Of a stretch of 40,006 bases of DNA, positions 32,052 through 37,950 are shown in pieces; the first letter of the stretch is position 1; the number at the start of each line of letters is the position of its first letter. The translations under genes and the position numbers were made by a program. Below the pieces are notes generated by a model. It saw nothing but the letters and a program-made list of their open reading frames with translations. It did no database searches and had not been told where the DNA came from. This stretch comes from a virus: positions 1 to 40,006 of the IMG/VR virus record IMGVR_UViG_3300022745_000078. One strand, 5' to 3'.

Positions 32052-32077
32052 CAAAAAATCCGCATATTGACTTGCGG
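32052..32077 (-). terminator. Weak terminator after the Cro-like gene
   Basis: Minus strand: CCGCA, an 8-base loop, TGCGG, A, then six Ts. The stem has only five pairs. It lies between cro and the nuclease gene, at the position of tR1 in lambda, and would hold back the replication genes until later. Confidence 0.45.
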
Positions 32078-32116
32078 TTGTATTTAATCTATTAAGACAC
32101 CCCAGAAAGCGCGGGG

Positions 32117-32338
32117 TTAGTGGGTGGTGTTGGCCGTGTATTTGAAATCGTCCGGCGTGTACTTAATTTTTTTACGCGATGCCAAGTCCATGAATGCAAT
32201 AATTGCCCAGCTAGGCATGTTTTGTCTGTGCTCCCAAAGGCGCAATGCGTCGGAAGTGCAATCGGTGTGACCGGCTTGCTTTAACTCAGTATGTGCAGCG
32301 GCTCGACCGCCGAATTTTTCTACGATTGGAAATGTCAT
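32117..32338 (-). CDS. cro: Cro-like / YdaS-type repressor
   Basis: 73 residues. Helix-turn-helix layout with TELKQAGHTDCTSDALRLWEH as the recognition region, resembling small YdaS-type Cro analogues. It is transcribed divergently from the repressor across a shared operator region. Its ATG follows the -10 hexamer (CATAAT) after only six bases, so its message should be leaderless. No ribosome site is seen. Confidence 0.7.
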   Translation of the reverse strand: MTFPIVEKFGGRAAAHTELKQAGHTDCTSDALRLWEHRQNMPSWAIIAFMDLASRKKIKYTPDDFKYTANTTH

Positions 32339-32343
32339 GACTT

Positions 32344-32374
32344 AATTATGTACGCGATGTACGCAATTAGTCAA
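32344..32374 (-). promoter_or_regulatory. Leftward early promoter (PR-like) with operator O1
   Basis: Minus strand: TTGACT (32374-32369), 18 bases, CATAAT (32350-32345); a 16-base alternative TACATA exists at 32352-32347. The operator GTAC-GCGAT-GTAC (32350-32362) lies inside the spacer and touches the -10, in a larger palindrome AATT-NN-GTAC-N5-GTAC-NN-AATT (32344-32368). Repressor binding here would shut off cro, replication and, later, the late genes. Confidence 0.65.
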
Positions 32375-32387
32375 GTACAAAAAATAC
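32375..32387 (+). promoter_or_regulatory. Operator O2 (imperfect)
   Basis: GTAC-AAAAA-ATAC: the same spacing as the other sites with one base changed in the second half. It lies between the divergent promoters, just upstream of a repressor-gene -10 (TATAAC, 32389-32394; -35 candidate TTAGTC 32367-32372). Confidence 0.45.
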
Positions 32388-32410
32388 CTATAACAACAAA
32401 AAGAATTTTG

Positions 32411-32423
32411 GTACCGAATGTAC
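32411..32423 (+). promoter_or_regulatory. Operator O3, overlapping the repressor start codon
   Basis: GTAC-CGAAT-GTAC with perfect halves; the repressor ATG (32418-32420) lies inside it. A site placed here would let Cro or excess repressor block repressor synthesis, as OR3 does in lambda. Confidence 0.55.
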
Positions 32424-32894
32424 ATGAGACAAGAAAAAGATATAATTTCTCAAAATATAAGAGAAAGCGCCAAAAAGCTCGGCATCACAAAAGTAATTGA
32501 TGCGTCTAGGCTTTGCGGCTTTGAATCTCCAACGGATTACAGAAATTTCTGTAATTACTGGAATGGCGATAGAACGCCAGATATGCCAACCCTTAAAAAG
32601 ATAGCCAATGGATTAAAAACCACATGGCAACGACTTTGTGGCGAAGAAGATGGGGCATCATCAACGCCAAAAGATGCAAGGCGAGTATTGGTTTTAAGCC
32701 ATGATGCTATATTAGAAGCGCTTGGCAAGGGGGCTATAAAAGCCACAAAACAAGCAATCTATGAATTGACTGAATTACTTTTTGATTTTTGCGTAAAAAC
32801 ATCACAAGAGCCAACAAAGCAAATGGCCGAACTGATAATCAACTCAGCAAAAAAGGGTATGAGCAATGGACGAGCGGACGGAGGGGGAAATTAG
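32418..32894 (+). CDS. cI: Phage repressor (CI-like), small, without peptidase domain
   Basis: 158 residues. HTH region near 20-75: GITKVIDASRLCGF, then RNFCNYWNGDRTPDMPTLKKI and ANGLKTTWQRLCG. The remaining half is helical (AIKATKQAIYELTELLFDF) and probably dimerises. The Ser-Lys S24/LexA cleavage domain of lambda CI is absent. No strong ribosome site; a second ATG lies two codons in. Placed divergent from cro over shared operators, and followed by accessory genes. Confidence 0.72.
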   Translation: MYMRQEKDIISQNIRESAKKLGITKVIDASRLCGFESPTDYRNFCNYWNGDRTPDMPTLKKIANGLKTTWQRLCGEEDGASSTPKDARRVLVLSHDAILEALGKGAIKATKQAIYELTELLFDFCVKTSQEPTKQMAELIINSAKKGMSNGRADGGGN

Positions 32895-33042
32895 CAATGT
32901 GATATATACCAAGTACTGGAAGGAGCAAACCCTGAACGCTTTGTCGCGTCAGTGTATGCAACCTGAGAAATCTAACAATGGGAATTTTTCCCGCAAGAGA
33001 CGATTGAGAATAGGGTTTAACATTTTTTTAGACAGGAATTGA
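32866..33042 (+). CDS. Small basic protein overlapping the repressor gene end
   Basis: 58 residues from ATG 32866. Basic (FSRKRRLRIGF), polar, no motif recognised. It overlaps the repressor by 29 bases and stops two bases before the next gene's ATG, so it could be translated by coupling. No clear ribosome site. Confidence 0.4.
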   Translation: MDERTEGEISNVIYTKYWKEQTLNALSRQCMQPEKSNNGNFSRKRRLRIGFNIFLDRN

Positions 33043-33044
33043 AT

Positions 33045-33347
33045 ATGAAGAAAATTGTAGCAATAGCCGTGTTAAGTGTCGTTTTGCCAGCGGGCGCACA
33101 TGCTCAGGTGCAAGTAGATGGATATATGCGTCGCGATGGAACGTATGTGCAGCCCTATGTCCGCTCTGCGCCGGATGACCAGAAGTGGAACAATTACGGC
33201 TCCGGCAATGGAAATGGCATGAGTTCGCCTTATAGCCGCGATAGCGATAGCGATGGCATTCCTAATTTCCAAGATCGCGATGACGATAATGACGGAACGC
33301 AGGATAACCAAGACAATAGTCAATATGGCACAGGGTATGGCAACTAA
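33045..33347 (+). CDS. Secreted Asp-rich protein with thrombospondin-type-3-like motif
   Basis: 100 residues from ATG 33045 (AGGA seven bases upstream). Sec signal peptide (KIVAIAVLSVVLPAGAHA-Q), a Gly/Asn/Ser-rich middle, then an Asp-rich loop set (DSDSDGIPNFQDRDDDNDG, DNQDN) like thrombospondin type-3 calcium-binding repeats. Exported after lysogenic expression. It could alter the cell surface, as phage exclusion or conversion proteins do. No family member known to me fits exactly. Confidence 0.6.
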   Translation: MKKIVAIAVLSVVLPAGAHAQVQVDGYMRRDGTYVQPYVRSAPDDQKWNNYGSGNGNGMSSPYSRDSDSDGIPNFQDRDDDNDGTQDNQDNSQYGTGYGN

Positions 33348-33371
33348 CCCCTTCCCGCCAGCGTGATTTTA

Positions 33372-33653
33372 ATGGAAAATGAAAAAATGCAAACAATCGA
33401 AGAAGAAGCGGAAATAGCGCCAATAAATGCCCCTTCCCTGTTTATTGATGGCTTCCATGGCATGGCCGTTATAAATGGCATGGCGCGGCTGAACCTACAC
33501 GAAGACCGCTATAATCCCATTTCAGGCAAGACAGAGCGCCATATAGTCACACGTTTGGTGTTCCCTGTGGCTGGCCTTGCTGGTTTTATCGAAGGCCTAC
33601 AAAAAGCCAACGAATCAATATCGTCTAGCATTTTAACGGAAAATAAAGAATAA
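33372..33653 (+). CDS. Hypothetical protein in the immunity cassette
   Basis: 93 residues from ATG 33372 (GTG 33363 and ATG 33387 are alternatives, no ribosome site is decisive). Acidic start, then a beta-rich domain (LFIDGFHGMAVINGMARLNL; VTRLVFPVAGLAGFIEGLQ) vaguely like DUF3467. Unknown role. Confidence 0.5.
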   Translation: MENEKMQTIEEEAEIAPINAPSLFIDGFHGMAVINGMARLNLHEDRYNPISGKTERHIVTRLVFPVAGLAGFIEGLQKANESISSSILTENKE

Positions 33654-33663
33654 TAGGGGTAGC

Positions 33664-33969
33664 ATGAAGCAAGCCAATTTTTTTCGTGTAAGGACTCCGG
33701 CAAACGATCATGCCCACGTTTATAAAGGCGGCTTTGGTGGAAACGGTGGAGATGGGGGCGACATTATGGAGCTTCGCGTTCAAAGACTAGAAGAGGACAT
33801 GAGAGAAGTGAAAAACACACTTTCTAGGCTTGAACCTTTGATCGTAAGGATTGACGAGAGGCAAAAGCACCTTCCTACCAACACCACCCTGATTATTAGC
33901 CTCATTACTATTTTTGCCGCAGGATTAGCAATTCCGCAGCTATCCAATATAATTGCGGCATTCAAGTAG
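33664..33969 (+). CDS. Coiled-coil membrane protein (XhlA-like)
   Basis: 101 residues. Gly-rich start, then a coiled coil (LRVQRLEEDMREVKNTLSRLE) and one membrane segment near the end (LIISLITIFAAGLAIPQL). An internal ATG (33766) with a G-rich ribosome site would start just before the coil, giving 67 residues. The layout recalls XhlA-type membrane proteins. In this position (between repressor and the PL-like promoter) an exclusion or immunity role is as likely as lysis. Confidence 0.58.
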   Translation: MKQANFFRVRTPANDHAHVYKGGFGGNGGDGGDIMELRVQRLEEDMREVKNTLSRLEPLIVRIDERQKHLPTNTTLIISLITIFAAGLAIPQLSNIIAAFK

Positions 33970-33992
33970 GGGCGGCATTATGGAAGTACGCC

Positions 33993-34124
33993 ATGAAGAG
34001 AGAATTTATCTGGTTCTGCAATGGCTTCGCTGAAGGGTGGCGGGAAGGCTTCGAGCTTTGGCGAGCCGTGTTTCTATTGGATTTCCGAACTATAAAGCGC
34101 TGGATAAACAAACCCCGCCACTGA
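33993..34124 (+). CDS. Small protein ending in the terminator
   Basis: 43 residues from ATG 33993, with GGAAG six bases upstream. Aromatic-rich, amphipathic (FIWFCNGFAEGWREGFELW). Its TGA lies in the loop of the terminator at 34111-34137, so translation would run through the hairpin. Existence uncertain. Confidence 0.4.
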   Translation: MKREFIWFCNGFAEGWREGFELWRAVFLLDFRTIKRWINKPRH

Positions 34125-34137
34125 GCGGGGTTTTTTT
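34111..34137 (+). terminator. Rho-independent terminator ending the repressor cassette
   Basis: AACCCCGC pairs with GCGGGGTT over a 6-base loop, followed by seven Ts. Strong. It ends the rightward transcript carrying the repressor and its accessory genes. Confidence 0.8.
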
Positions 34138-34219
34138 GTTGTTTATCATAAGCAAGCCTTTATAGTTGTGGACGGGAGCGCGAACTCCCGTCCTTAACCC
34201 TGACACAGAAAGGCATAAT

Positions 34220-34402
34220 ATGTCAGAGAAACCCGAAGTAAATGCGGCTCTTATTCAAGCTGCGGCTACAATAACCGCTTCCATTATGAGTAAAGACATA
34301 CGACAAAGCGCTACAGATACAGACCTCGTGGGTCTTGCTGCATCCGTTTATTCCCGCGTCCATAATCTCATTACAAAACATCATAGCGATAAGTATTCTT
34401 AA
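34220..34402 (+). CDS. Hypothetical small protein
   Basis: 60 residues from ATG 34220 (GAAAGG upstream; a longer GTG start is rejected). Helical with Ala/Ile-rich region (LIQAAATITASIMSKDIRQ). Lies after the immunity terminator, so it needs its own promoter, not seen. It converges with the next gene on the other strand with a 4-base overlap. Confidence 0.5.
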   Translation: MSEKPEVNAALIQAAATITASIMSKDIRQSATDTDLVGLAASVYSRVHNLITKHHSDKYS

Positions 34403-34611
34403 TTAGGATGTTTTACATAGAGGGGCTCACCAGAAGCGCCTTTAATGTATACTTTTCCTGCCAACTCACGAGCGGCGGCGATAACCTCGCCGTCGTTCGT
34501 TCCAAACACAAAATCTGAATATTTACGCGCCACATCTACTGCGTCTGCTCCCTGATAGTGCTGCGCTACTGCCAGCTTCAAGCACTCTAATCTCAATTCT
34601 TCAAGGTTCAT
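34399..34611 (-). CDS. Hypothetical small phage protein
   Basis: 70 residues with an ideal GGGAGGA before ATG 34611. Opening LEELRLECLKLAVAQHYQ and the end VYIKGASGEPLYVKHPN resemble small early proteins of many temperate phages. Function unknown. It is the only minus-strand gene between the repressor and the recombination operon. Confidence 0.6.
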   Translation of the reverse strand: MNLEELRLECLKLAVAQHYQGADAVDVARKYSDFVFGTNDGEVIAAARELAGKVYIKGASGEPLYVKHPN

Positions 34612-34629
34612 AAAATCCTCCCATGTTTA

Positions 34630-34661
34630 GCAGGGGCGCTAACCGGAAGTGGCGCCCCTGC
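34630..34661 (-). promoter_or_regulatory. Stable hairpin in the leader of the minus-strand gene
   Basis: Ten-pair perfect stem (GCAGGGGCGC with GCGCCCCTGC) over a 12-base loop. It lies about 18 bases upstream of ATG 34611 with no T tract, so it would fold in the 5' leader of that message and could modulate translation. Confidence 0.4.
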
Positions 34662-34734
34662 CCGTAACGTATATCCCCCAACTACAAGAGATACCCTCAT
34701 CATACACGGCCTTTTGCGAGATGGAAGAAAAAAA

Positions 34735-34786
34735 GTACATCTAGTACGTTTTTTATCTTGACATAAGCGTACGGGCTGTACATAAT
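34735..34786 (+). promoter_or_regulatory. Rightward early promoter (PL-like) with two operators
   Basis: TTGACA (34758-34763), 17 bases, CATAAT (34781-34786): a strong promoter. Two GTAC-N5-GTAC sites flank and fill it: GTAC-ATCTA-GTAC (34735-34747) upstream of the -35, and GTAC-GGGCT-GTAC (34769-34781) in the spacer and -10. The segment GCGTAC-N5-GTACATAAT is shared with the cro promoter. The repressor should therefore silence both. Confidence 0.72.
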
Positions 34787-34814
34787 CACCTCATAGACAA
34801 CAACGGAGGTGGTT

Positions 34815-35687
34815 ATGAAATTCGATGTATTCAACAGATTCACAGGCGCGGTGCAGTTCACGGCTGAGATCGAATGTGCCGAGGATGAGTCGTTCAGCAT
34901 TAAGCTAGGCCTTGCCGTGAAATGGGCAATTAAAGCACGCGCAAATCTGGCAGGCGCAAATCTGGCAGGCGCATATCTGGCAGAAGCATGTCTGGCACGC
35001 GCATATCTGGCAGAAGCAAATCTGGCAGAAGCATATCTGGCACGCGCAAATCTGGCAGGCGCATATCTGGCAGGCGCATATCTGGCAGGCGCAAATCTGG
35101 CAGGCGCATATCTGGCAGAAGCATATCTGGCACGCGCAAATCTGGCACGCGCAAATCTGGCAGGCGCATATCTGGCAGAAGCATATCTGGCACGCGCAAA
35201 TCTGGCACGCGCAAATCTGGCAGGCGCAAATCTGGCAGGCGCATATCTGGCAGAAGCATGTCTGGCAGGCGCATATCTGGCAGAAGCAAATCTGGCAGGC
35301 GCATATCTGGCAGGCGCAAATCTGGCAGGCGCAAATCTGGCAGGCGCAAATCTGGCAGGCGCATATCTGGCACGCGCATATCTGGCAGGCGCATATCTGG
35401 CAGGCGCAAATCTGGCAGGCGCAAATCTGGCAGGCGCAAATCTGGCAGGCGCAAAAGGATTAAAAAATCCGCCGATCTCTTTTGGATGTGTCGGAAAATA
35501 TAAACGAACAGGATTCGTCATTATTGAAAACGAGGAAATTGTCGTGCGCCTTGGTTGCTTCAAAGGAAGTGAAAAAGGGGCCTTGAAAGCTGTTGGCGAT
35601 AAGTACGGCAAGAAATCGGGATATGTCGCCATGATTAAGGCGGCCTGCCTTGTGGCGCGTGAATATGCACAAGAAGCGAAGGAGTGA
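34815..35687 (+). CDS. Pentapeptide-repeat protein, 34 near-perfect repeats
   Basis: 290 residues; GGAGG five bases before ATG 34815 (GTG 34809 rejected). Residues 1-43 form a beta-like N-terminal domain. Residues 44-213 are 34 units of (N/Y/C)LA(G/E/R)A, which would form a right-handed quadrilateral beta-helix about the size of B-DNA. Residues 214-290 are a C-terminal domain seen in other phage pentapeptide proteins (VVRLGCFKGSEKGALKAVGD). Related folds (MfpA, Qnr) mimic DNA and bind gyrase. It is the first gene of the repressor-controlled operon, so it is made at once on infection or induction. Target unknown. Confidence 0.85.
   Translation: MKFDVFNRFTGAVQFTAEIECAEDESFSIKLGLAVKWAIKARANLAGANLAGAYLAEACLARAYLAEANLAEAYLARANLAGAYLAGAYLAGANLAGAYLAEAYLARANLARANLAGAYLAEAYLARANLARANLAGANLAGAYLAEACLAGAYLAEANLAGAYLAGANLAGANLAGANLAGAYLARAYLAGAYLAGANLAGANLAGANLAGAKGLKNPPISFGCVGKYKRTGFVIIENEEIVVRLGCFKGSEKGALKAVGDKYGKKSGYVAMIKAACLVAREYAQEAKE
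34944..35453 (+). repeat. 15-base tandem repeat, 34 copies
   Basis: The unit is (AAT/TAT/TGT)-CTG-GCA-(GGC/GAA/CGC)-GCA; only codons 1 and 4 vary, the rest is identical at DNA level. 35101-35160 and 35161-35220 are identical 60-base blocks, i.e. a recent four-repeat duplication. Such identity points to ongoing slippage or recombination with expansion and contraction. Confidence 0.9.
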
Positions 35688-35692
35688 CGGAA

Positions 35693-35989
35693 ATGTTCAT
35701 AGATGACGCATACGCTACGGTCGACGCATTCAAGCGCATTCAGGCGGCTTTCGAGCAGGCGGTTCGCAAGGAAATTGACGCGGGCAATCTGAGCGAGGTC
35801 GACGAAACGATTCATGGCCGCCACTACGACACGACATCGCTGTTTATTTAGGTCGAGGGAGCGCTCGAAAGCTATTTTGCGGACGACCTGAAGCATGCCA
35901 AACGCGCAATCGATGAGCACGAAGAGGATGAGTCCCGAGACTATCGCAATCAGGTGCGCGGTCAATACATGTGGGATACGCGCCCATGA
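35693..35989 (+). pseudogene. Small gene interrupted by an in-frame TAG
   Basis: Reading from ATG 35693 gives 52 codons, TAG (35849-35851), then 45 sense codons and TGA (35987-35989), all in one frame with uniform composition. The downstream half has no ATG or GTG near the TAG and no ribosome site. The product, acidic and helical, would be 98 residues with the TAG read through. Likely a nonsense mutation or base error. Readthrough is possible but TAG is used as a normal stop by other genes here. Confidence 0.65.
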
Positions 35990-36102
35990 CGCCGGAGCAA
36001 TACGCAAAACGTGTCCAGCTTAGCTGGAAAATCGGCCTGATGATTGCCTCGGCAACATTGGCTGCTGAGTGTCTTTATCGCATTGTTTTAATGACTTACT
36101 AG
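35986..36102 (+). CDS. Small membrane protein
   Basis: 38 residues, joined by ATGA to the preceding stop. One membrane segment (IGLMIASATLAAECLYRIVL). Its TAG stop is part of the next gene's ribosome site (TAGGAGG). Unknown. Confidence 0.5.
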   Translation: MTPEQYAKRVQLSWKIGLMIASATLAAECLYRIVLMTY

Positions 36103-36111
36103 GAGGCTGGA

Positions 36112-36261
36112 ATGTTTGATTACGATTCGTTTTCGATCTGGGCAGGCGTTGCAGGGTTTGCTGTCGCTTTGTGCTTCTTCGTATGGGCGGCGGCGGGACA
36201 CATGGCCGCTTTCACGCAGAAAGATGTTGATAAGCTGAGAAAGGAGATGGGTCATGATTAA
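36112..36261 (+). CDS. Small membrane protein
   Basis: 49 residues; AGGAGG is spaced ideally before ATG 36112. One membrane segment (IWAGVAGFAVALCFFVWAAAG) and a charged C-terminus. It is in the same frame as the preceding gene, separated by TAG, but the ribosome site makes a separate start likely. Confidence 0.58.
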   Translation: MFDYDSFSIWAGVAGFAVALCFFVWAAAGHMAAFTQKDVDKLRKEMGHD

Positions 36262-36400
36262 GCACGCACTCGATTATTACCGCGCACGGCCTGCGACGTT
36301 CTTTGCTGAGGTTGGTGCCTTGAGCCTTCTGTTGGCGGCGTTTGTGGCGCTGCTATCCATCGCGCCCGCTGTGGACGCAACCATTGTGGGAGTTCGATAA
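36254..36400 (+). CDS. Small membrane protein
   Basis: 48 residues, start overlapping the previous stop. Basic N-terminus, one membrane segment (VGALSLLLAAFVALLSIAP) and a short outer end. AAGGAG lies upstream. Confidence 0.5.
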   Translation: MIKHALDYYRARPATFFAEVGALSLLLAAFVALLSIAPAVDATIVGVR

Positions 36401-36525
36401 TGTGGGAGCAACACAGATTTGAAGACCCAAATCAGAACCGAGGCGGCAATAAGCTGGTGGCGATGGTGATGATCGTTGTCGTGGTGGTGATTTTCGCAGC
36501 ATTGGCAGCATGGGGGCGGGTATGA
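36400..36525 (+). CDS. Small membrane protein
   Basis: 41 residues, TAATG coupling to the gene before. Charged N-terminus, then one Val-rich membrane segment (MVMIVVVVVIFAALAAWG). Its TGA overlaps the next ATG. Confidence 0.5.
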   Translation: MWEQHRFEDPNQNRGGNKLVAMVMIVVVVVIFAALAAWGRV

Positions 36526-36725
36526 GCGAAACTATAAAAAGCGACAATTCCAAGGTTAATGCTGACTTGTTGGCAGAAAATGCGAAGTTGCGGGAGGCTT
36601 TGGAAAACATGATAAACCGCACGAAAAATTTTGGAATGAAGGGGTTTCCGAGTGTAGCTCACTTCGAGGCTTTCTGCGATGCGTGGCAACAAGCAAAAGC
36701 AGCGCTCGCTGCGAAGGAGGCGTGA
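36522..36725 (+). CDS. Small hypothetical coiled-coil protein
   Basis: 67 residues, ATGA overlap with the preceding gene. A helical zipper-like start (VNADLLAENAKLREALENM) and Ala/Lys-rich end. Typical of small phage early genes; unknown. Confidence 0.6.
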   Translation: MSETIKSDNSKVNADLLAENAKLREALENMINRTKNFGMKGFPSVAHFEAFCDAWQQAKAALAAKEA

Positions 36726-36726
36726 G

Positions 36727-36882
36727 GTGGACAATCAAACCGTGGCAGAAATGACTGCCTCTGGCATAGCGCGTGATTTTTCGTGGTTATGCAAAATGAT
36801 TAAAGAACAGCCTGAGTTGGCGAAGTCAGTTCATGGCGATATTGAGGAAATCAAACAGGAATTGGAAGGGTTGAACCAATGA
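36727..36882 (+). CDS. Small hypothetical protein
   Basis: 51 residues from GTG 36727, chosen because GGAGG stands six bases upstream; an earlier ATG in frame would lie inside the previous gene and give a very basic leader. Helical and acidic. The stop overlaps the ERF start. Confidence 0.5.
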   Translation: MDNQTVAEMTASGIARDFSWLCKMIKEQPELAKSVHGDIEEIKQELEGLNQ

Positions 36883-37541
36883 CAGAAAAAACAGAAATTA
36901 ATGATTTGCTGCATAAAATACAGCAGGTTTTAAATGTGCCAAAATCTAGGAAAGCCAAGCATTACAGCTATCGCTCTTGCGAGGACATCTTGGATGCGGT
37001 GAAAAAATTACTCCCAGAGGGCGCAACCATATTGCTAACGGACGAAATCATCTACACGGGAAACCGTTTTTACATCAAGGCACAAGCCTGCCTTCGATTT
37101 AAGAGCGAATGCACTTGCGCCTATGGGTGGGCTAGAGAGCCTGAAACAAAGCCCGGTATGGATGAAAGCCAGATTACAGGCGCGGCGTCTAGCTATGCAC
37201 GCAAATACGCGCTTAATGGGCTTTTCTGCATAGACGATATTCAGGATGCCGACGCGCAGAACGACATTACCATTGCTAAGCCGCAAGAGCCACAGTCCAT
37301 TTTTGCCACCTCAGAAATGCGCGATACATGGAAGCAGAACGTCATGAAAGCGTTTGATGACCAGCCAACCGTAAAGCAGTTGATAGATACGGCGCAGCTC
37401 TACAAAGCGAAGCTGGAGCAAATGCAGGCGAACCCACAAGACTTGAAAGCGCGTAACGAGGTAAATGAATACTTCAAGAAGCGCAAAGCAGATATTGAGG
37501 CCAAGCCGGAAACATACCTAAACGATGAAATTCCGTTCTGA
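36879..37541 (+). CDS. erf: ERF-family single-strand annealing protein
   Basis: 220 residues. The ERF core is clear: YSYRSCEDILDAVKK, TILLTDEIIYTG, and GAASSYARKYALNGLF-CIDD around 105-125. Promotes annealing of complementary DNA in phage recombination and replication repair. The C-terminus ends NDEIPF, like the acidic-Phe tip of bacterial SSB that recruits partner proteins, and such tips are unusual on an annealase. It heads the core recombination genes of the rightward operon. Confidence 0.87.
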   Translation: MTEKTEINDLLHKIQQVLNVPKSRKAKHYSYRSCEDILDAVKKLLPEGATILLTDEIIYTGNRFYIKAQACLRFKSECTCAYGWAREPETKPGMDESQITGAASSYARKYALNGLFCIDDIQDADAQNDITIAKPQEPQSIFATSEMRDTWKQNVMKAFDDQPTVKQLIDTAQLYKAKLEQMQANPQDLKARNEVNEYFKKRKADIEAKPETYLNDEIPF

Positions 37542-37548
37542 GGAAATT

Positions 37549-37950
37549 ATGGAAATCAAGCAACTATTAGGCACATGGGTGAGCGCTGAGAACGCTTTGA
37601 AAGAAGCGGCTGGCAAAGAGAAAGAGCGGGCGCATGAAGTGCAGCGCACTCTTGCCGCTCTTGAGGTGGCCGCCGTGGATGCCAGAAACGCCGTGGATGC
37701 GTACATGAAAGAGCATGGTTTGATTGAGGACGTTATCAAAAGCGGCTCAATTGATTATCGCATTTCCTACAGTGCGCCGCGCTTGTCCGTTAAAGTGGAT
37801 GATGCTGCTGTTCCTGATGCGTTTTGCAGCGTGGTACGCAAGCCAAAGCTGAAAGAGATAGGCGACTTCCTTAAATCTGGCGGTCAAGCGAACTGGGCGC
37901 GATTTGAGGCGGGAGAATCAAAAATCCAATGGAGCGTGGTCAAGAAATGA
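37549..37950 (+). CDS. Gp157-like phage protein
   Basis: 133 residues from ATG 37549 (GAGGA upstream). Helical first half (ENALKEAAGKEKERAHEVQ), then a beta half ending SGSIDYRISYSAPRLSVKVD and the PKLKEIGDFLKSGG segment of siphovirus Gp157-type proteins. Gp157 is linked with phage resistance to superinfection in Streptococcus phage, but its action is unclear. It usually stands next to recombination genes, as here. Confidence 0.7.
   Translation: MEIKQLLGTWVSAENALKEAAGKEKERAHEVQRTLAALEVAAVDARNAVDAYMKEHGLIEDVIKSGSIDYRISYSAPRLSVKVDDAAVPDAFCSVVRKPKLKEIGDFLKSGGQANWARFEAGESKIQWSVVKK

Noticed and set aside
32076-32098. Plus-strand promoter near the Cro-like gene 3' end (TTGACT-N17-TATTAA)
   Set aside because: Would run antisense to cro with no gene; the TTGACT starts at 32067 region within the terminator arms and may be chance.
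34944-35453. CRISPR array
   Set aside because: The unit is 15 bases with no unique spacers and encodes pentapeptides; no cas genes are nearby.
34700-36007. Long minus-strand frame across the pentapeptide array, and other open frames in the same repeat
   Set aside because: A 15-base periodic repeat leaves several frames open on both strands. Promoter, ribosome site and domain match all support the plus-strand gene at 34815.
36112-36261. Readthrough fusion of the 38- and 49-residue membrane proteins across TAG
   Set aside because: They share frame, but TAGGAGG gives an ideal ribosome site for a fresh start at 36112.
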